Assembly: GCA_963070105.1 (NCBI GenBank)
Contig: OY718804.1
Span: 5,975,317-6,039,316 of the forward strand
DNA length: 64,000 nucleotides
Direction: 5' to 3'
DNA from: Litomosoides sigmodontis
Lineage: Eukaryota > Nematoda > Chromadorea > Rhabditida > Onchocercidae
The translations under genes were made by a program, and so were the position numbers. Positions 1-15,961 of this stretch are shown here, piece after piece; position 1 is the stretch's first letter; the number at the start of each line of letters is the position of its first letter. A model generated the notes under the pieces. That model was given only the letters and a program-made list of their open reading frames with translations, was not told the origin of the DNA and searched no databases.

Positions 1-2709
<2,709 letters not shown>

Positions 2710-5700
2710 TATGTGTGCTTCTTTAAACCACTGCAATCAATAAGTAACGCGAATAGATCATTCAGAAATCGACAGAGTTACAAAGAAATTAGATAATCTG
2801 ATTAGCTGCAAAAAAAGAAAAAGTTATTTCATTCGCCCGGAATGAATTTCTGAAAGCGAACACGGCAAGAACTTGAAGTTTCATAAAGAAAGGCTATTAT
2901 TCAACTGGTAACCAATAATTTTAGATCACCGCTCTACTACTGGAAAAAACTACAGAATGCAGAGTCAACCATTCACCACGCAACTGTCAACACTAAAAAA
3001 TGTTTTCATATGAGCAAAGATCAATTTTATATAATGATCTCTTGCTTCAATAAATTTAGTTGGACGAGAGACATAAGTGATTGCAATGTTCGACAGATTT
3101 TAACACAGCTAAAAACAGATAGCAGTCACAACTCATTTTAAAAATCGGAATGAACCTGCTTGATTAAGGTCTTTGCTCACATTAAAAGGAAATTGACGAG
3201 GCCTGTATCTTCGCCAGGATACAGCCTCTTTATAAACTCAAAATGCATCAAGAAAATCATTCGTCCATACATCCAAACAAAATATATTTATCGGTTAAAG
3301 TCACAATGATTGAAAAAATACTCAAGAAATGCATCCCGGTGATTCGAAAATCGTACCGAGATATTGCAGACAACTATGATCGTCTCCTCAGTAATGCGTT
3401 TAAATAGCTAAAAAGTTCAACATCAAAAGAAGCCATTTTGCAACATGTCTTTGCAAAAAAAGATATTAATAAACGAGCTCCAAAAGCTTCCTCTTTGATG
3501 TACAGTGAAAATGGCACGGTAATAGCAAATTCCTTCCGCTCGCAATCTACCAACCCACCGATTATTTCGATGTTTCTTAAAAAATCTTTAGTGCTCCATA
3601 TCAATCAACAGAAATGAACAAACGGATGTTCGCCCACTTAACAAGGCGCAAATTCAACATTAAGCACAGTGAAAGAACGAATTCATCTCCGCAACTGAAA
3701 CCAAAAATTTACCACATTTGAAAATTCTTCTCTCTGTCCACTAACGAACAGCTCGACAATTCTGACTTATCAGTTTTTGCAAGAAATCTCCACACATCTA
3801 AAAATTATTCCAGTACAGCTAAACGAAAAAAATATCAAAACAGTATAGATCATCATTATAAACAAAAAAAGGCATTATCTTTTTGGCCAATTTTGCATCA
3901 GAAGAACCGACAATTAGACACCGACTCGCTAATCTAAAATTTAGCAGTCTGAAAATTATTGGTAACAATGACGATACGATTTTATAAGCTGAAGGCTAAT
4001 ATAGCAAATGACGATATTCAATTGTTTCCACAGTTTAATTCATTTTTCAACCTCAAAATAGAAAAAATGCCCAGAAGTTTCCAAGCTATGATCAAATAAC
4101 TTAGTGTCGGGAACTCTTTATTTCGCTTATTTGTTTTGCCTGCTGCAACAAGTACTGGAAGTTTCACATTCCGCTGCTCTACTAGAAATTATTTCTCGTT
4201 AAAAAACCAAATATATTGACAAGGGTAAAAACTAAAATAAACACACACTCCTCTCTTTCCATCATTTGATGTCATTACGCGAGAACAGTTATTCTTCTAT
4301 TCTTACAAGTGACTAAAAACTAGATTGGACAAATTTCCGTTAAAAAGCAAAAAAAAAACGATCAAAACTAGCCGAATTAAAACTGAATATAAGGTGTTTC
4401 CGTGACAGGCTATGAAATAATACAAAACAGCCGCATCTATTATTGATGAAAACAACCACGAATTGCAAAACTATGCAAAACAGTCTGAAATGATTCTGTA
4501 CCCACCAGTTACATATTTTAGAACTATCTTAATGGACTGCTTTCTTATTTCAAAGTTTTGCTCTTTTTTTTCCATTTAATTAATTTCCGTTTTCTGCACC
4601 TAATACTGAGAAATTAATTCGTGAAGACTACTGAAAAGTCTGATGACCTTGATGGACCGATGGGAGAATGTTACAAACCTAAGTCACACTATCATCGAAT
4701 CGGAAATGTAAAACTCCCAAAGTTTCATTTGTCATAGATATTTTAAACATAGATTGATTGAAATAAGAAGTTTAATTTTCTAAAATTCCAAAAATCTCCT
4801 TCATATTTACATTTCAAGAATGTCATCAACTTTTAGTTTGCATGTTACAAAACTACTGATTGAATATACTAAACGTTTACTGCACCACTCTTCCTGGTGG
4901 CACTGAATTCCTGATGGCTACACGATATATACACAAAAATTCCGTAATTTATCAAGACGATTGAGAAAGCTTGAGAAATGTGCGTATTTTTCCTCCTTCT
5001 CACATCGCTATCATTTTATGATATTCCCAGTGTTTTCCTCCATCTACATTTCCTATCCTTTCTCTTAAATTTATAACCGGAAAGAAACCTTATCTCAGAG
5101 AGACAACAACACGGTAGTTAATCCCAAGATGTGAAACGTGTTCCTGGTATTATCAGCAAATCTTTCTACCTATACAAGCAACCGGGAAGAAGCCATAAGA
5201 TTAGTGCATCAGGGCACAACCATATTAACCATATGTTTTTTGGATGGCTTATTACGAAGAAAAGAAGAGAAAACTACTTTAGCACCCGTAAGGAAGTTAT
5301 CTTTCCATTTAATAGCGTTGCGACAACCCGTTCGATACTTCAAGAATTAAACGCATGTGTGCACGAACGCTCCATCTTTCCGATCACATCAGAAGAGTGC
5401 GATGAAATGAGGGTTAAACGAAAAAACCGCAGTACTGAAATGTAAAATGGATTAAAGCATAACAAAAAAAGAGAAGAAAACAACAGGGCGCTCACCTCGT
5501 ACACCTTTCTACGACATCTGTCGTATTACTTGGCTCCTACTTGAACTGTAATTTCAGGAAGAGATGAGGGAGATGTATGGATGGAATGTTTCCACTTACA
5601 TGCTAAATAAGAACACTGAACAATTCAAACCAATGCCAACAGAAATGGATGAATGGATGGGAGGAATTGAAGAAAGAAGCTCTTTCAATAAAAGCAGAGC

Positions 5701-5845
5701 GATTTTGCAAGAAGTCCTTTCATTACATCAATTTAATATATCGACCGAATGAATAAAAGTGCCATTTAAATTGTAAGTTCCAACGTGTCTACGTGTACAG
5801 CGATAGAGGAGAATATCTTGAGAGCTATCGTTTCCTTTTGAAACC

Positions 5846-5936
5846 AAAGATGCACACCCGTCCTACTACATCAAACAGAGATTAAAAGAGGGATTGCATC
5901 AAAGATGCACACCCATCCTACTACATCAAACAGAGA
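5846..5936. repeat. 36 bp direct repeat, two copies
   Basis: Two copies at 5846-5881 and 5901-5936 are identical except for one G/A difference and are separated by 19 bp (55 bp period). The near identity points to a recent local duplication. Confidence 0.9.
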
Positions 5937-6233
5937 CTAATCCACCATAGCACTTACGGGAAACACGTCCATAATCGCAGACACATACACGTACATTTGA
6001 AAACACGTTGAACAACCTACAGAGTGCGGAAAACATCACATCACACGCCTCCGTCTGACTGACTGTCTGCATGTCTGACATGTCTGTGTGCGTTGGGATA
6101 GTGTCATAAGAAAAGACATATTCGCAATCAATCGTTCCTCACGTTGCTCGGGTTAGTGGCATGCGATGGTAGAGGAGAAGGAGGAGGAGGACACGAGTTG
6201 CGTTTCTCTGTCTGTGTGTGCGTTTGAGTGTGA

Positions 6234-6254
6234 GTGTGTGTGTGTGTGTGTGTG
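6234..6254. repeat. (GT)n microsatellite
   Basis: Uninterrupted GT dinucleotide run in the rsks-1/MOSPD2 spacer. It lies inside a wider GT-rich stretch that starts near 6208. Confidence 0.95.
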
Positions 6255-7234
6255 CTAGCCAGAAAGTATGTAGACGGAAGTTCTGCATTCAGTCTGCAAA
6301 CGCGCATGCTCCTCCTTATTCATGTTGGGGAAGGCGGAGGGTGGAGTGGGAGGGGGGGGGGCAGTCTTGCGGGAAGGCTGGTCAGAGGAGCCAAGTGAGC
6401 TGCGAGGACCAGCCTGAAATAATGATATCTTTGAACAGTGTGCAAAGCGGTTCCTACGGGAAACGGAGGGTGAAGGAGAAAGGCACAACAGTGCTGTTGC
6501 TGGTCGTCGGATAGCATGAAAGACAGGGACCTATTGCAACCATATCGGTGGGGTGGAGGAGACTTCTCGGGAGCGATGGGATTTCCCCCTTCCCTGGCTG
6601 ACACGGCCACAGTTCAGGCTCTGTCCCACCCATCAAGCAGTCTCTCTGCTCTCTCCGTCTGCCTTCATTGTTTAGGAAAATCTCGCATTCCAAACGGACT
6701 TCCACCTCCAACTTCACTTCACTTCATCGTCATTTTGTGCGTGAGAAACCAAAGGCAATGAGCCGTGCCGTACGAATCACACAGTCAGTGTGGATGTCGC
6801 GCTGCTTCCTCACCAAACAAAAGGATTGCAAACAGCAAATGCTTATGGCCCGCCCAGCATCCTTACCCTTTTCTTTCTCAACAGTGCTATTCTTACTTGT
6901 CGCTCAGCGTTTCATTTACGTGAATCCACGTGAACACAGCAAGAGTCATTATGATAGCACGCACCTATTTCATCACAATTCATCCACAGCTGCTCAGCAA
7001 GTACTGTTTGTTTTTACGCGCTCTCAAATCTCTTGAGTCACTACTAGTTTGTTTATAAATACGAACGGAGAGAAATTCAGTTTTCAAATTTCATGTCGTA
7101 AATATTGGAAGTCGAGGGTGCAGGCTGATTCCTGAGCTACGAGTCCGATGCATTGCTGCCTCTTCTCCATCTCTTATAACGGTTACTGCTTAAAGCTCGA
7201 ACTTTCCGGTTGATGCGCTGAAGCGACAAAACAG

Positions 7235-7273
7235 ACACACACACACACACACACACGCACACACACACACACA
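7235..7273. repeat. (AC)n microsatellite
   Basis: AC dinucleotide run with one G interruption, about 280 bp upstream of the MOSPD2-like start codon. Confidence 0.95.
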
Positions 7274-7550
7274 GAATGTGATCTCCACTGTTCTATCCCC
7301 ACGTCTTGCGCCAGTTGTTATTGTTGTTATATTCGATGGTTGTGACGGCCGACGAATGCCGTGAAGTACTGCAAACCTTGCGGAAACGCCTACATATGGT
7401 TACTTATTTGCTTGAAAAAAGATCATTTTAGGAGTACTCACCAATGTCTTTTGCAGTAATCCAATCGATAGGTCTAATTAAATACCTAAGTATCAGTCCA
7501 CTTTGTTGCGTAATTCCAATTCATAAAATCTGATTTTTAATTCAACACAT

Positions 7551-10500
7551 ATGAGCTTTTGCATAAAGAAATCCTTCATGCAGTTTATCGATGAGGCCAA
7601 AGTAGGCAAGAATGATTTGAATCGAATTTTTGCCGAGGACTGGTGGCCATTGTCATTTCTTATTGCATATCAGTATGACGTGGATGTGACGTATGCGGTG
7701 ATTATTGAATGTCTAAAATGGCGACGCTCCTTCTCTGTCGATAGTAAAACTTTCTCACATCTTTTGATTACTCAAAAAGAATTTCCAAATAATTTAAACC
7801 TCTTATTTTTCACTTACTATGAAATATCACAGCGAATTTCGTATGTCGCTTGCAGATATCAGTTTACTAGAATTAAAACCACTGTTAGATAGAGGTTTCG
7901 CTTACATACACGGCAAAGATTGCAATGGCTCATCAATACGTAAGTCAGTTTTAGTATGAAATCCAAATTCGGAAATTGATTAATAATTACAATTGATAAT
8001 GATAATGACAGGTAATAAGGACAGTTCAGTATCATACAGTGATATTTTCATTCCATGTTTAATGCAAGGAAGAGTAGCGTAAACAGAAAATGCTATATTA
8101 AGTTCAAAATTTTTTCTTTTTTTGAAGTTTGGATAAACATGCGGCAGCATGCTATCGGACAGCACAACAGTGATAAGCTGATAATTTACTGGCTTGAACG
8201 TCATACGATGGAATTGCACGCGGCACCCATTACGTTACTCTTTGACATGTCATCCTGCTGCTTGCAAAATATGGTAATATTTGCTCGTCAATGTCAACAT
8301 TCACTTTGTAACATACATATCACTATTTAACAACCAATATTTAACGAGTGAAATTCTTACATTTGAAAATTAAAAAAAGTGGTTTTGTTTAGGAAAGTTT
8401 AGAAATTCGTAAGATCTTAGCATTATTCATTTATATTTTCTATCTCTGAATAACATGAGTAACACTTATAGGATTTGGATTTGATTAAATTTATCATCCA
8501 TTCATGCAAGTACTACTATCCAAGTTGTCTAACATCACTGCTAATTTTTGAAAATCCGGGTTTCTTGAAAGCATCCTGGATTCTACTGCGTACGTGGATG
8601 TCACCTGAAATGCAACGTCTCCTTCAATATGTCAAGCGTTCTTCGCTTTCAGCATATGTACCATTACCATATATTCCAAAACGCTATGGTGGCGAGGTAT
8701 GATTTCCCTGACAGTATCGTTCAGTTATGAAACTACAATCTCAGGCAAAACCTGAAATGACCAATCTTACTAAAGTACAGATAATTTAGAGTTATAAATT
8801 TTTGAATTATTTTCCCGTCATTTATTCGGAAACTTAATCTTAAAGAGCATTTAGAACGTTGTTATTTTTTCGTGTCATTTAGAGATGTTGGAATTAAACT
8901 AGGTGAAATGCAAATTAAAACTTTTTTGAAACAAGGAGTAAAATATAAAATAATTTCATATATAATTACTCGAAGTCACTTTAAAATTCCAAATTTGTTG
9001 AAATAAACGCAAATTTTTTGTCTACCTGTTTTCGTTGTTTTCTAAGGATGAATAATCAAATTTAAACTGTTTAATTTCAAACAGTGTGACGTAACGCATA
9101 TGGCAGTCTTTCATCAACAAAAGGTGAAGTAGTAGTTTTTCTCTCCTCATCGTCACTAAAAATTTCATGGGGTCTTAAAAGCCTCACAGTTTGCAATTTC
9201 GCTTTTTCTTTTTTTATAATATTTCGTGAAGAGTATTTTTATTGCAAACAAATTTTCTCGAAAAACGTCTGATGTATTAAATGTGAAGTGGGTGGGAGTC
9301 GTCACAGAGATGAATTGATTGGATATTAGTCATCAATTAGTTTGTCGCTGTTTAAAGTTCTTTAATTTAAGCAACGGCTTTGTAATAAGATGAATTGCCG
9401 TGGTGCTCAGCTAATAGTATTTTTATACTGATTGGATTTTTTACGGGTAGAAAAATTCAGAACTGATTGTGTTAAAAAATTCATTTTTTACTGAAATTTA
9501 ATGTCAAAAATATTTAATAAGTTCCTGAACTCATAAGGTTGCAGGAATTTTTGGCTTTAATTTGCATTTTGTTGTTGATGAGAACTGTAGTGAAACCGTT
9601 AGGAATTTACACAGTGAGAGAAGCTATAATTCGGGCAACATTTCTAGGTATTTTAATTCTGTGAATTTTTTCTTCACACGTACGTCATCATGTCGCATTA
9701 TTATTGCTATTATTATTATTATTTAAAGACTGTTTTAAACAGAAAATTTTTTCTAAATTAATTGGTAGGAGAAGTCAGAAAAAAATTGCAGTTAGTTGTT
9801 CGTAAAAAGGATAGTGAATGAATTGCTAACGACGAAGAGAACATTGCTGATGAAGCAAAGGCATTACGTTAAATTTGAAATTTGAAAGCACACAACTACA
9901 TCGTCTTTTTTTTGAATACATTGCAAGGAAAGTTTGCTTTCTGACTTTCTGGTGAAGTCGCAAAGCGAAGCAATGTGGCGGAAGAAATCAATTGACGTAG
10001 ACAGACAGTTGTGCACTCATTATGCTTCATAGTAGACAGTGCGATGATGTTCGTAAAAAAGCGCTTCCTATCTCCTTCCTTTGCACCACCAAATTTCACT
10101 ATACTTTTTCCAAGCACTTCAAAAGGCCTCTGTTTACACTTCTATCAAGAACCTCTCGTGTATTCTGTCACGAACCGTTGTTTCCACTCCATCTGTTCGG
10201 TCATCCAAATTGGCATGAGATTAATTAGGTCAAGGTGAAATGTCCGGAGTGTACATAGATAGGTAGGTTGAGTGTATGAACACCAGAGTTGAGGAGCTAA
10301 AGCTAAAATACTAAGAATAACTTCACGGTGGATTAAACGGAATTTTTTTTCGATCTCTTGCACACAGAGATCGTTTGATGTTACACTCTTACCGCTGCTA
10401 AATGAGTAGAGCAGTTCCCGTAGAATGTGTTTGAGAGCAATTAAATCTGTTAATTCCTAACAAGTGTTGATTAATTGTTGAAAACCGACTTACTTTGACA

Positions 10501-12522
10501 ATACGATCTGAAACTTAGTGAATAAATTTGTGAAGCAATTGAGATAAAGAGATCGGACAGTAAGCAACTGCAAAAATCCGTTTTTTCAACATTAACTGTT
10601 TCAGGATAGTTTTATGTTCACAATGGATGAACTTGCTAGATGCATACCACAACAGTCACCTTATCACAATCAGCAAATAAATGAACCTATCGACAGTGAT
10701 GGTGCAGCGTACTTTAATAACTTGAGCGTTAGACGGGTATGTTTAATGAGCCTGACCGTACGTCTCATCTTTTTTTTAAGTGGACCAGTGAAAGGATGGG
10801 CCCTATCAGAAAACTTTTAACCATGAAATTATGCAGTTATTACTTCTTGTAGTCAGTCACATTCGAGGAGGAAGACTCAAGTCGAGGCACGTCGCTAACT
10901 TCAACATCACAGCTTATCTCTTCCAACGTCAAACGAAATGGTTTACCTGAAGCTTTGCGACCTTTGGCTGAAGCACGCCTAAATACTCCAGCCAAAGACT
11001 ATGCTAGGGTGAAATTTCTATCCATCTGGTTAGTTTTCTTCTCTTCACACATTCCTCATTTACAGTAAGCACATTTTCAACGATGATATTATTTTAACAA
11101 GTTCACCAACAACATGTATTAACCGCGTGCTTTGGAATTGACTGATTTGTTTGTCACGATAGTGGATCCGATAACTATCAATTTGTCTTTTTGTTACACA
11201 CACACCCCGCACACACATATACACGCACACACACGCACACGCACAAACATGTTTTCATTAAATCTAAATTGATTCTTTAAAATAATCAATGAATTTCAGT
11301 CCACGTGAAGAATTAACACTGAATCGCATAAATGGTGAAAATGAAATAGCGGATGTCGTGGTTTTGAAGAACGAAAGTTCGAAAAATGTTGTATATAAAA
11401 TTAAGATCACTTCACCGGAAAAATTCCGCGTACGTCCGAGCACTGGGACCATTGCTGCCGGTGCAACTGATTTCATCCGAGTCTATTTACAAAGCGGTAG
11501 CAAATTTTTTGCTTAGTTGTTATCAGTTCGAAATTTCTTATTGAGTTACTAATATTGCATAAAAATTTTCACTCGACTCCCCATTTTACAACAAATTGAC
11601 CGTTTAAATGAGACAACAGTTATTAAAAGATGATAGAGTGAGAAAAAATCCTGAGCTTATCACAGCTGCATCAGTTCGATCAAATCAAATCAATTATAGA
11701 ATTTCGAAATTCGGTACCACGTGAGAAATTGCTCCTGATGGCAGTTGAAACTAGCAGAGAAAGCAACGAAAATTTTGGTAATGTCTGGAAAAACGCTAGT
11801 GAAGAAGCAAAACTTGAACACAAGCTGAAATGTCGATTATCTGATGAAAAGGATTTAACAACGCTCAATGAAGAATCGGTGGATTCAACCGCAAACAGAA
11901 GTGGCAATATGTTTCCGGCCAACGCAGTAAGCGCAACTTAATTGTGTAGTACTTGGGCGGCTTTGACAGTACTGAGGTGGAGCTCCACGAAATGATGAAC
12001 ATTGCCTTTTAGCAGAGGGCAGTTATGTCATGCCCTTTTAAAGTTAGCCCTTGCAAGACGAAAATTTGTTGGCAGGATTTCATTGTCCTTAAATTCCTCT
12101 ATCTACCGTGTTACTCAACAATCAGATAAAGGCGGTTCATTGGTTCAGACATTTATAATGCTTCTCTCATTGGTTTTTCAAACAATAACACACTTCTAAT
12201 CACCACCGCCACTGAACCCCGTAGCAGTAACTACCGACGCACGGACAGACGCGCTAAGCCACGGCCACCTCGTTACTCCCAGCCGGTTTGGCCAAATTAC
12301 AAACACCGCAATTTTTAGGCAACACTGGTGAACACACTGGAGGCGCGGACGATTTATCGACAAAACATCATCATGATCTCGATGGCATTCATCATCGTGC
12401 TTCAGTTGCTATCCCTCATCTGGCAGCATCGACACTTTACATCAATTTTAAATACTCAAAAAGATTTCTGCTCTAAATTTTCAGGTTTTTCAAACAATCC
12501 TATTCTTGATTCCGAACTGTGA
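7551..12522 (+). CDS. MOSPD2-like protein: CRAL-TRIO lipid-binding domain, MSP (FFAT-binding) domain and C-terminal membrane anchor
   Basis: Nine exons: 7551-7743, 7856-7939, 8128-8273, 8472-8696, 10605-10736, 10853-11028, 11300-11496, 11700-11926 and 12319-12522. They give 527 aa, against about 518 for human MOSPD2. Residues 75-216 are CRAL-TRIO: LKPLLDRGFAYIHG, IIYWLERHTME, ITLLFDMSS, YYPSCLTSLLIFENP, and the closing IPKRYGGE. Residues 310-420 are the major-sperm-protein fold: CPREELTLNR, VVLKNESSKNVVYKIK, and FRVRPSTGTIAAG. Residues 477-495 form one hydrophobic helix near the C-terminus with a short polar tail, typical of an ER tail anchor. MOSPD2 tethers the ER to organelles by binding FFAT motifs and moves lipid; that function is inferred from the family. 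The second exon uses the acceptor before 7856; the earlier AG near 7832 would give an in-frame stop. Intron 4 (1.9 kb) holds nothing recognisable. Confidence 0.92.
11196..11246. repeat. Imperfect (CA)n tract in MOSPD2 intron 6
   Basis: CA repeats interrupted by CCCG, TAT and CG, lying about 50 bp upstream of the acceptor of exon 7. Confidence 0.85.
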
Positions 12523-13112
12523 GTAGGATATTTATACTATTTTGTAAGAATACAAACACTCAGTTAACAGCTGAATAACTGCAAAGCATTAAATGCGGAA
12601 CATCAGACAACCGGACCATGAAAAAACATCCTCAAGTTTCTTTGTATATCCCTAAATATTACTGGAATAAAGAAAAAACATAAGGCTAACATTTTATGTC
12701 AGAAAATATTTGAAGACAATAACCAAGCAAATACATGACATAAGGAATAACAAAGATCGACCTCTTTCAGAATGGAAGCTGGGAAATATACATCTAAAAC
12801 TCTCAGCATAAAGAGTTTATCTAAAAAACTAGAACAATTCCAAATTACAGAACGATCCATGAAACTGCTTATCACATACAATAGTATTACTACATTTGAA
12901 AATGTACTGTAAGGTTCATATGACATGGGCGTCAATGATGTAGTGCGTGGTACAATAGTGAGAAGGTCCCTACTACGACTATTAAAATTAACAGTTACAA
13001 TAGAATTCGGGAATTCAAAAGACTTTTAAAATCACTTAACATTTCACACAAATTATTTTGAAGCAATACTTGAAATCATCAAGACTATAAATTCTGACTA
13101 GAAAAAAATGAA
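12523..13112. other. Convergent 3' spacer between MOSPD2-like and RSRC2-like genes
   Basis: The two genes end 590 bp apart, tail to tail. AATAAA at 12666-12671 is a candidate polyadenylation signal for the MOSPD2-like transcript. Nothing else is recognised here. Confidence 0.7.
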
Positions 13113-14817
13113 TCACTGATGGAAACCAAGCCCCTGACCACGACTGAGATGCGTAAAAGACCTTGCTACTGCATATTGATGATCTAAATGACTGTAAAGC
13201 TCACGTTGCCGTCTTCTCTCAGCTTCAAGTTGATTATCATCTACTGTCGGCGCTTCCTCTTGTCCTTCTTCATCACTTTTTTTCATACCCATTAATCTAT
13301 AATTTGGATGACACACAGATTTTAAACTTTATTTATTGCATTTTTAAATCAAATTCAATTATTTTATCTGTCAGGTGTGAACATATATAATAATTTTTTT
13401 GAATTAAATATTTTAAGCAAACACACCGTTTAAACTTATCCAACTGCTTGCTATCTGATGAACTAGCTGCCAAAATAGAGTTCCATGTGGAAGTGGTAGA
13501 CGGTCGTAAACCAACAAGTGATGGAACCGTAGTGCTCTCTAATTCCTAAATTAAATTTAGAAGGATTTGAATTGTTTTCAACCTTTATTTTTTCGTTTCG
13601 TACACCATTATTTCGTTGATCATCATCACACAACTGCAATTACCTTTTTTTCCTCAGGTTTACTCCAAATCAATTTCCTCTTTTGTATTTCCTCTGCTCT
13701 TTTCACAACAGCTTTTGTCGCCCAAGCTGGTCGATCACCGCTTCCATCTTCACTACCCTCTGGGCTACAATATTAGATAAAATAACTAAACTGAGAATAT
13801 TTATCTACCAAGCTTCATCCAACGTTTTCTCAAGAGAAATGAATACTGCAGTTAATCAAAAATCTCTATGTATCAATACAGCAATCATGCAGACAGATGC
13901 TGCCAGATAATACTGAAATTTGTAAAATCATGAAATGAACAGATTTAATCAGCAAAAATTTTCAACTTACCTATGATACCGAGAGGGACGATTCCTTCGC
14001 ATATCTCGATTTCGTTCGTACGACGGCTTGTTACTTCTATGCTGCTTCGAGACGCTCTAAAAGGGTCAAGAAGAGAGTAGCGCTCCGCCGCTCACTCTTC
14101 ATAAAATAAAACATGTAATCAGGAAATTAAAAATACCGGTATAAAATGCTCAGAGCGATAATCCCTATCACCACAAGATTAAAGCAATTTTACTGGAACT
14201 GCACACTGCGAAAACAATATTAATATAACTTTGAAGCATATTATGTTACAGCGACGAAAAATACCTCTTTATGATGATGGCCACGATGATCCTCCCTGTC
14301 CTTACTTGAATATCGATCTCGACTTCGTTCTCGTGCATAACTGACTCCAGAGCTCCTTTCTGGAATTACCGATTCCGTCTCTCGCCCGCGATCGTAATGT
14401 CTATCAATTCGATGTCGACTGTCACTGTGTCGTTCCACACTTCTCCCTCTTCTTTTTCGGCCATATTTCGGATCGTTAAGTCGGTCAACCTCATGACATT
14501 TCTTCCTTGTCACATCATCTGACCTACTCTTACCATCGTCCTCAGCTCTTCTACAAATAACGAACAAATCATTTGCTTTTAAAAACAAACTAACTTTTTC
14601 CACGACAGAGTGGTCTTTGACATAGTCACTTCATCCCACAGCTCCCCTCCCAATTTCTTCCTTATCAGTCACCAAGAAACACAAATGCACAGCATGATTT
14701 TTAAACAAATCAAATAATTCATAACTATAAATCTCACTTCTGCTTATCCTCATCGCGTCGCTCAATATGCTTACGAATCTCTTTGGCCGTTAGCGACCGG
14801 AAGCTTCCGTCTGCCAT
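13113..14817 (-). CDS. RSRC2-like arginine/serine-rich protein with C-terminal SMAP (small acidic protein-like) domain
   Basis: Six exons: 14738-14817 (start MADGSFRSL), 14265-14550, 13971-14056, 13644-13764, 13427-13545 and 13113-13296, giving 291 aa with all phases consistent. The N-terminal half is charged and rich in RS, RD and ER dipeptides (RHSDSRHRIDRH, ARERSRDRYSSKDRE), typical of nuclear splicing-associated proteins. A helical segment (AVVKRAEEIQKRKLIWSK) follows. The C-terminus has the SMAP-type signature: TSTWNSILA, KQLDKFKRLMGMK, and the ending LDHQYAVARSFTHLSRGQ then GLGF. Human RSRC2 ends in the same kind of motif, although it is longer at the N-terminus. The function in mRNA processing is assumed from composition. 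The gene shares a 1.1 kb divergent upstream region with the msrB gene. Confidence 0.85.
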
Positions 14818-15961
14818 ATATAACACAACCTGCAACATTCTTTTGCTAGTCTTAATTTAAAGGCATCTAACTCATTCACATGAGTCATAGTCTCTTTACG
14901 TGACATAGAATCACCATCATCACACATACTACTGCAATGTTTATGAACTTCTGTGAGTTTTTAAGATACAGCTTACAATAATTAAGAAAACTATATAAAT
15001 GTAGTTAGTAGTCAGCCCACCAAGATATACGCCGTTTACGTAGTGAAAAGGGCCTTAGTAGCCACTCCTCACGCCATATCAGTCCAACCGCCTCAAACGT
15101 GTAATAATGCCAGGAGATTCAACCCACCTCGAACAACGCGCTCTCTCGCAGAAACTCTCCATAGCATGCAACATCTGTGCAATAGCACGTTTCCTGCCGT
15201 TCAAGAGTTCCACATTGTAGAAATACGAGTGGGACGATTTGTAGGGAACTGATTAATTAAGTGAGATTATTGAGAGGCAATACAACAATTTGCAATTTAC
15301 AAAGGAGCTAGTTAGCTAGGTGAGGTTATTGGAATTAGTTGTGCTATAAGTATTTCGTTGCATCATTAATGAATATCAATTTATTGATTAAGTGGATCGT
15401 TTTGCAATTGATGGTACTCATCGTGATTTGAAATAAGAAGTGAATAGAGAAATATCAATCTTTCCAACGGTTTTGTTCGGTGGAAGAGGAGGTATGTTAC
15501 GAGCGACTGGTGAGCTATTGATAAGTGATATTTTTTCTTTTCTTCACTTCGTACTTCAATTTATCATGGAATAGGTAGGAAAGGTTGTAGTTGTGCTGAT
15601 TTTGCTAAAAATAAAAAATTTTATTTAAAAATAATAAAGGAAAAGTGATTGAAGGGGAGTTTGAGAATGCAAGGTAGCTTTTGGTTCTATATTAAATTTG
15701 TTTTAGTTTATTTCTTTTCAGGGCTACTCAGACCGACTTCCCACTTCATGGCTGCTAGCCCAAGGGGTACTTTTTGTAAACTTCCTCTGTGCTATTTCTG
15801 TTTCAAATTTTTTTATTGTAGGTCGTTCTGCTACATTATTTATCTATAATTCATATCCTTTTTTCTTCGTAACAATCTAACAAATAAACTTTTTGAATAA
15901 TATAGACGGTTTTTACCTTTCGTATTTCGAAAATTACATTAAATTTATAGGAAAGAGTGCA
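14818..15961. other. Divergent intergenic region between the RSRC2-like gene and msrB
   Basis: 1.1 kb of AT-rich sequence between two start codons, presumably holding both promoters. The last bases before the msrB start read TTTATAG then 11 bases to the ATG, which could be a trans-splice (spliced leader) or 5'UTR intron acceptor. No other gene is seen. Confidence 0.55.

Larger units (their letters stand above)
2710..7550. other. Divergent intergenic region between rsks-1 and the MOSPD2-like gene
   Basis: This is the shared upstream region of two divergently transcribed genes. I recognise no conserved protein, RNA gene or transposon in it. Short open frames exist (for example 5131-5445 plus and 6218-6514 plus), but they have no recognisable domain and overlap low-complexity GT and G-rich DNA. 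The part around 5.8-7.3 kb is less AT-rich than its surroundings and carries a direct repeat and two dinucleotide tracts. It may hold promoter or 5' untranslated sequence of either neighbour; this is inference only. Confidence 0.6.

Noticed and set aside
5131..5752. Candidate small gene with frames at 5131-5445 and 5564-5752
   Set aside because: The 5131 start is a GTG, no family is recognised, and joining the frames by splicing is not supported by conserved content.
6516..6530. mir-71-like start TGAAAGACA
   Set aside because: Similarity stops after nine bases and no stem partner is visible.
6218..7036. Cluster of overlapping open frames on both strands around 6.2-7.0 kb
   Set aside because: Lower AT content removes stop codons in all frames; the peptides are low-complexity and no splice pattern or domain supports them.
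7820..7860. Exon 2 of the MOSPD2-like gene starting at 7832 (acceptor ATATCACAG)
   Set aside because: With the exon 1 donor phase it leads to an in-frame stop; the acceptor CTTGCAG at 7855 restores a continuous conserved frame.
11655..11676. mir-2-like seed TATCACAG in a MOSPD2 intron (a second one near 7824)
   Set aside because: The eight-base match is expected by chance; no hairpin arm is visible nearby.
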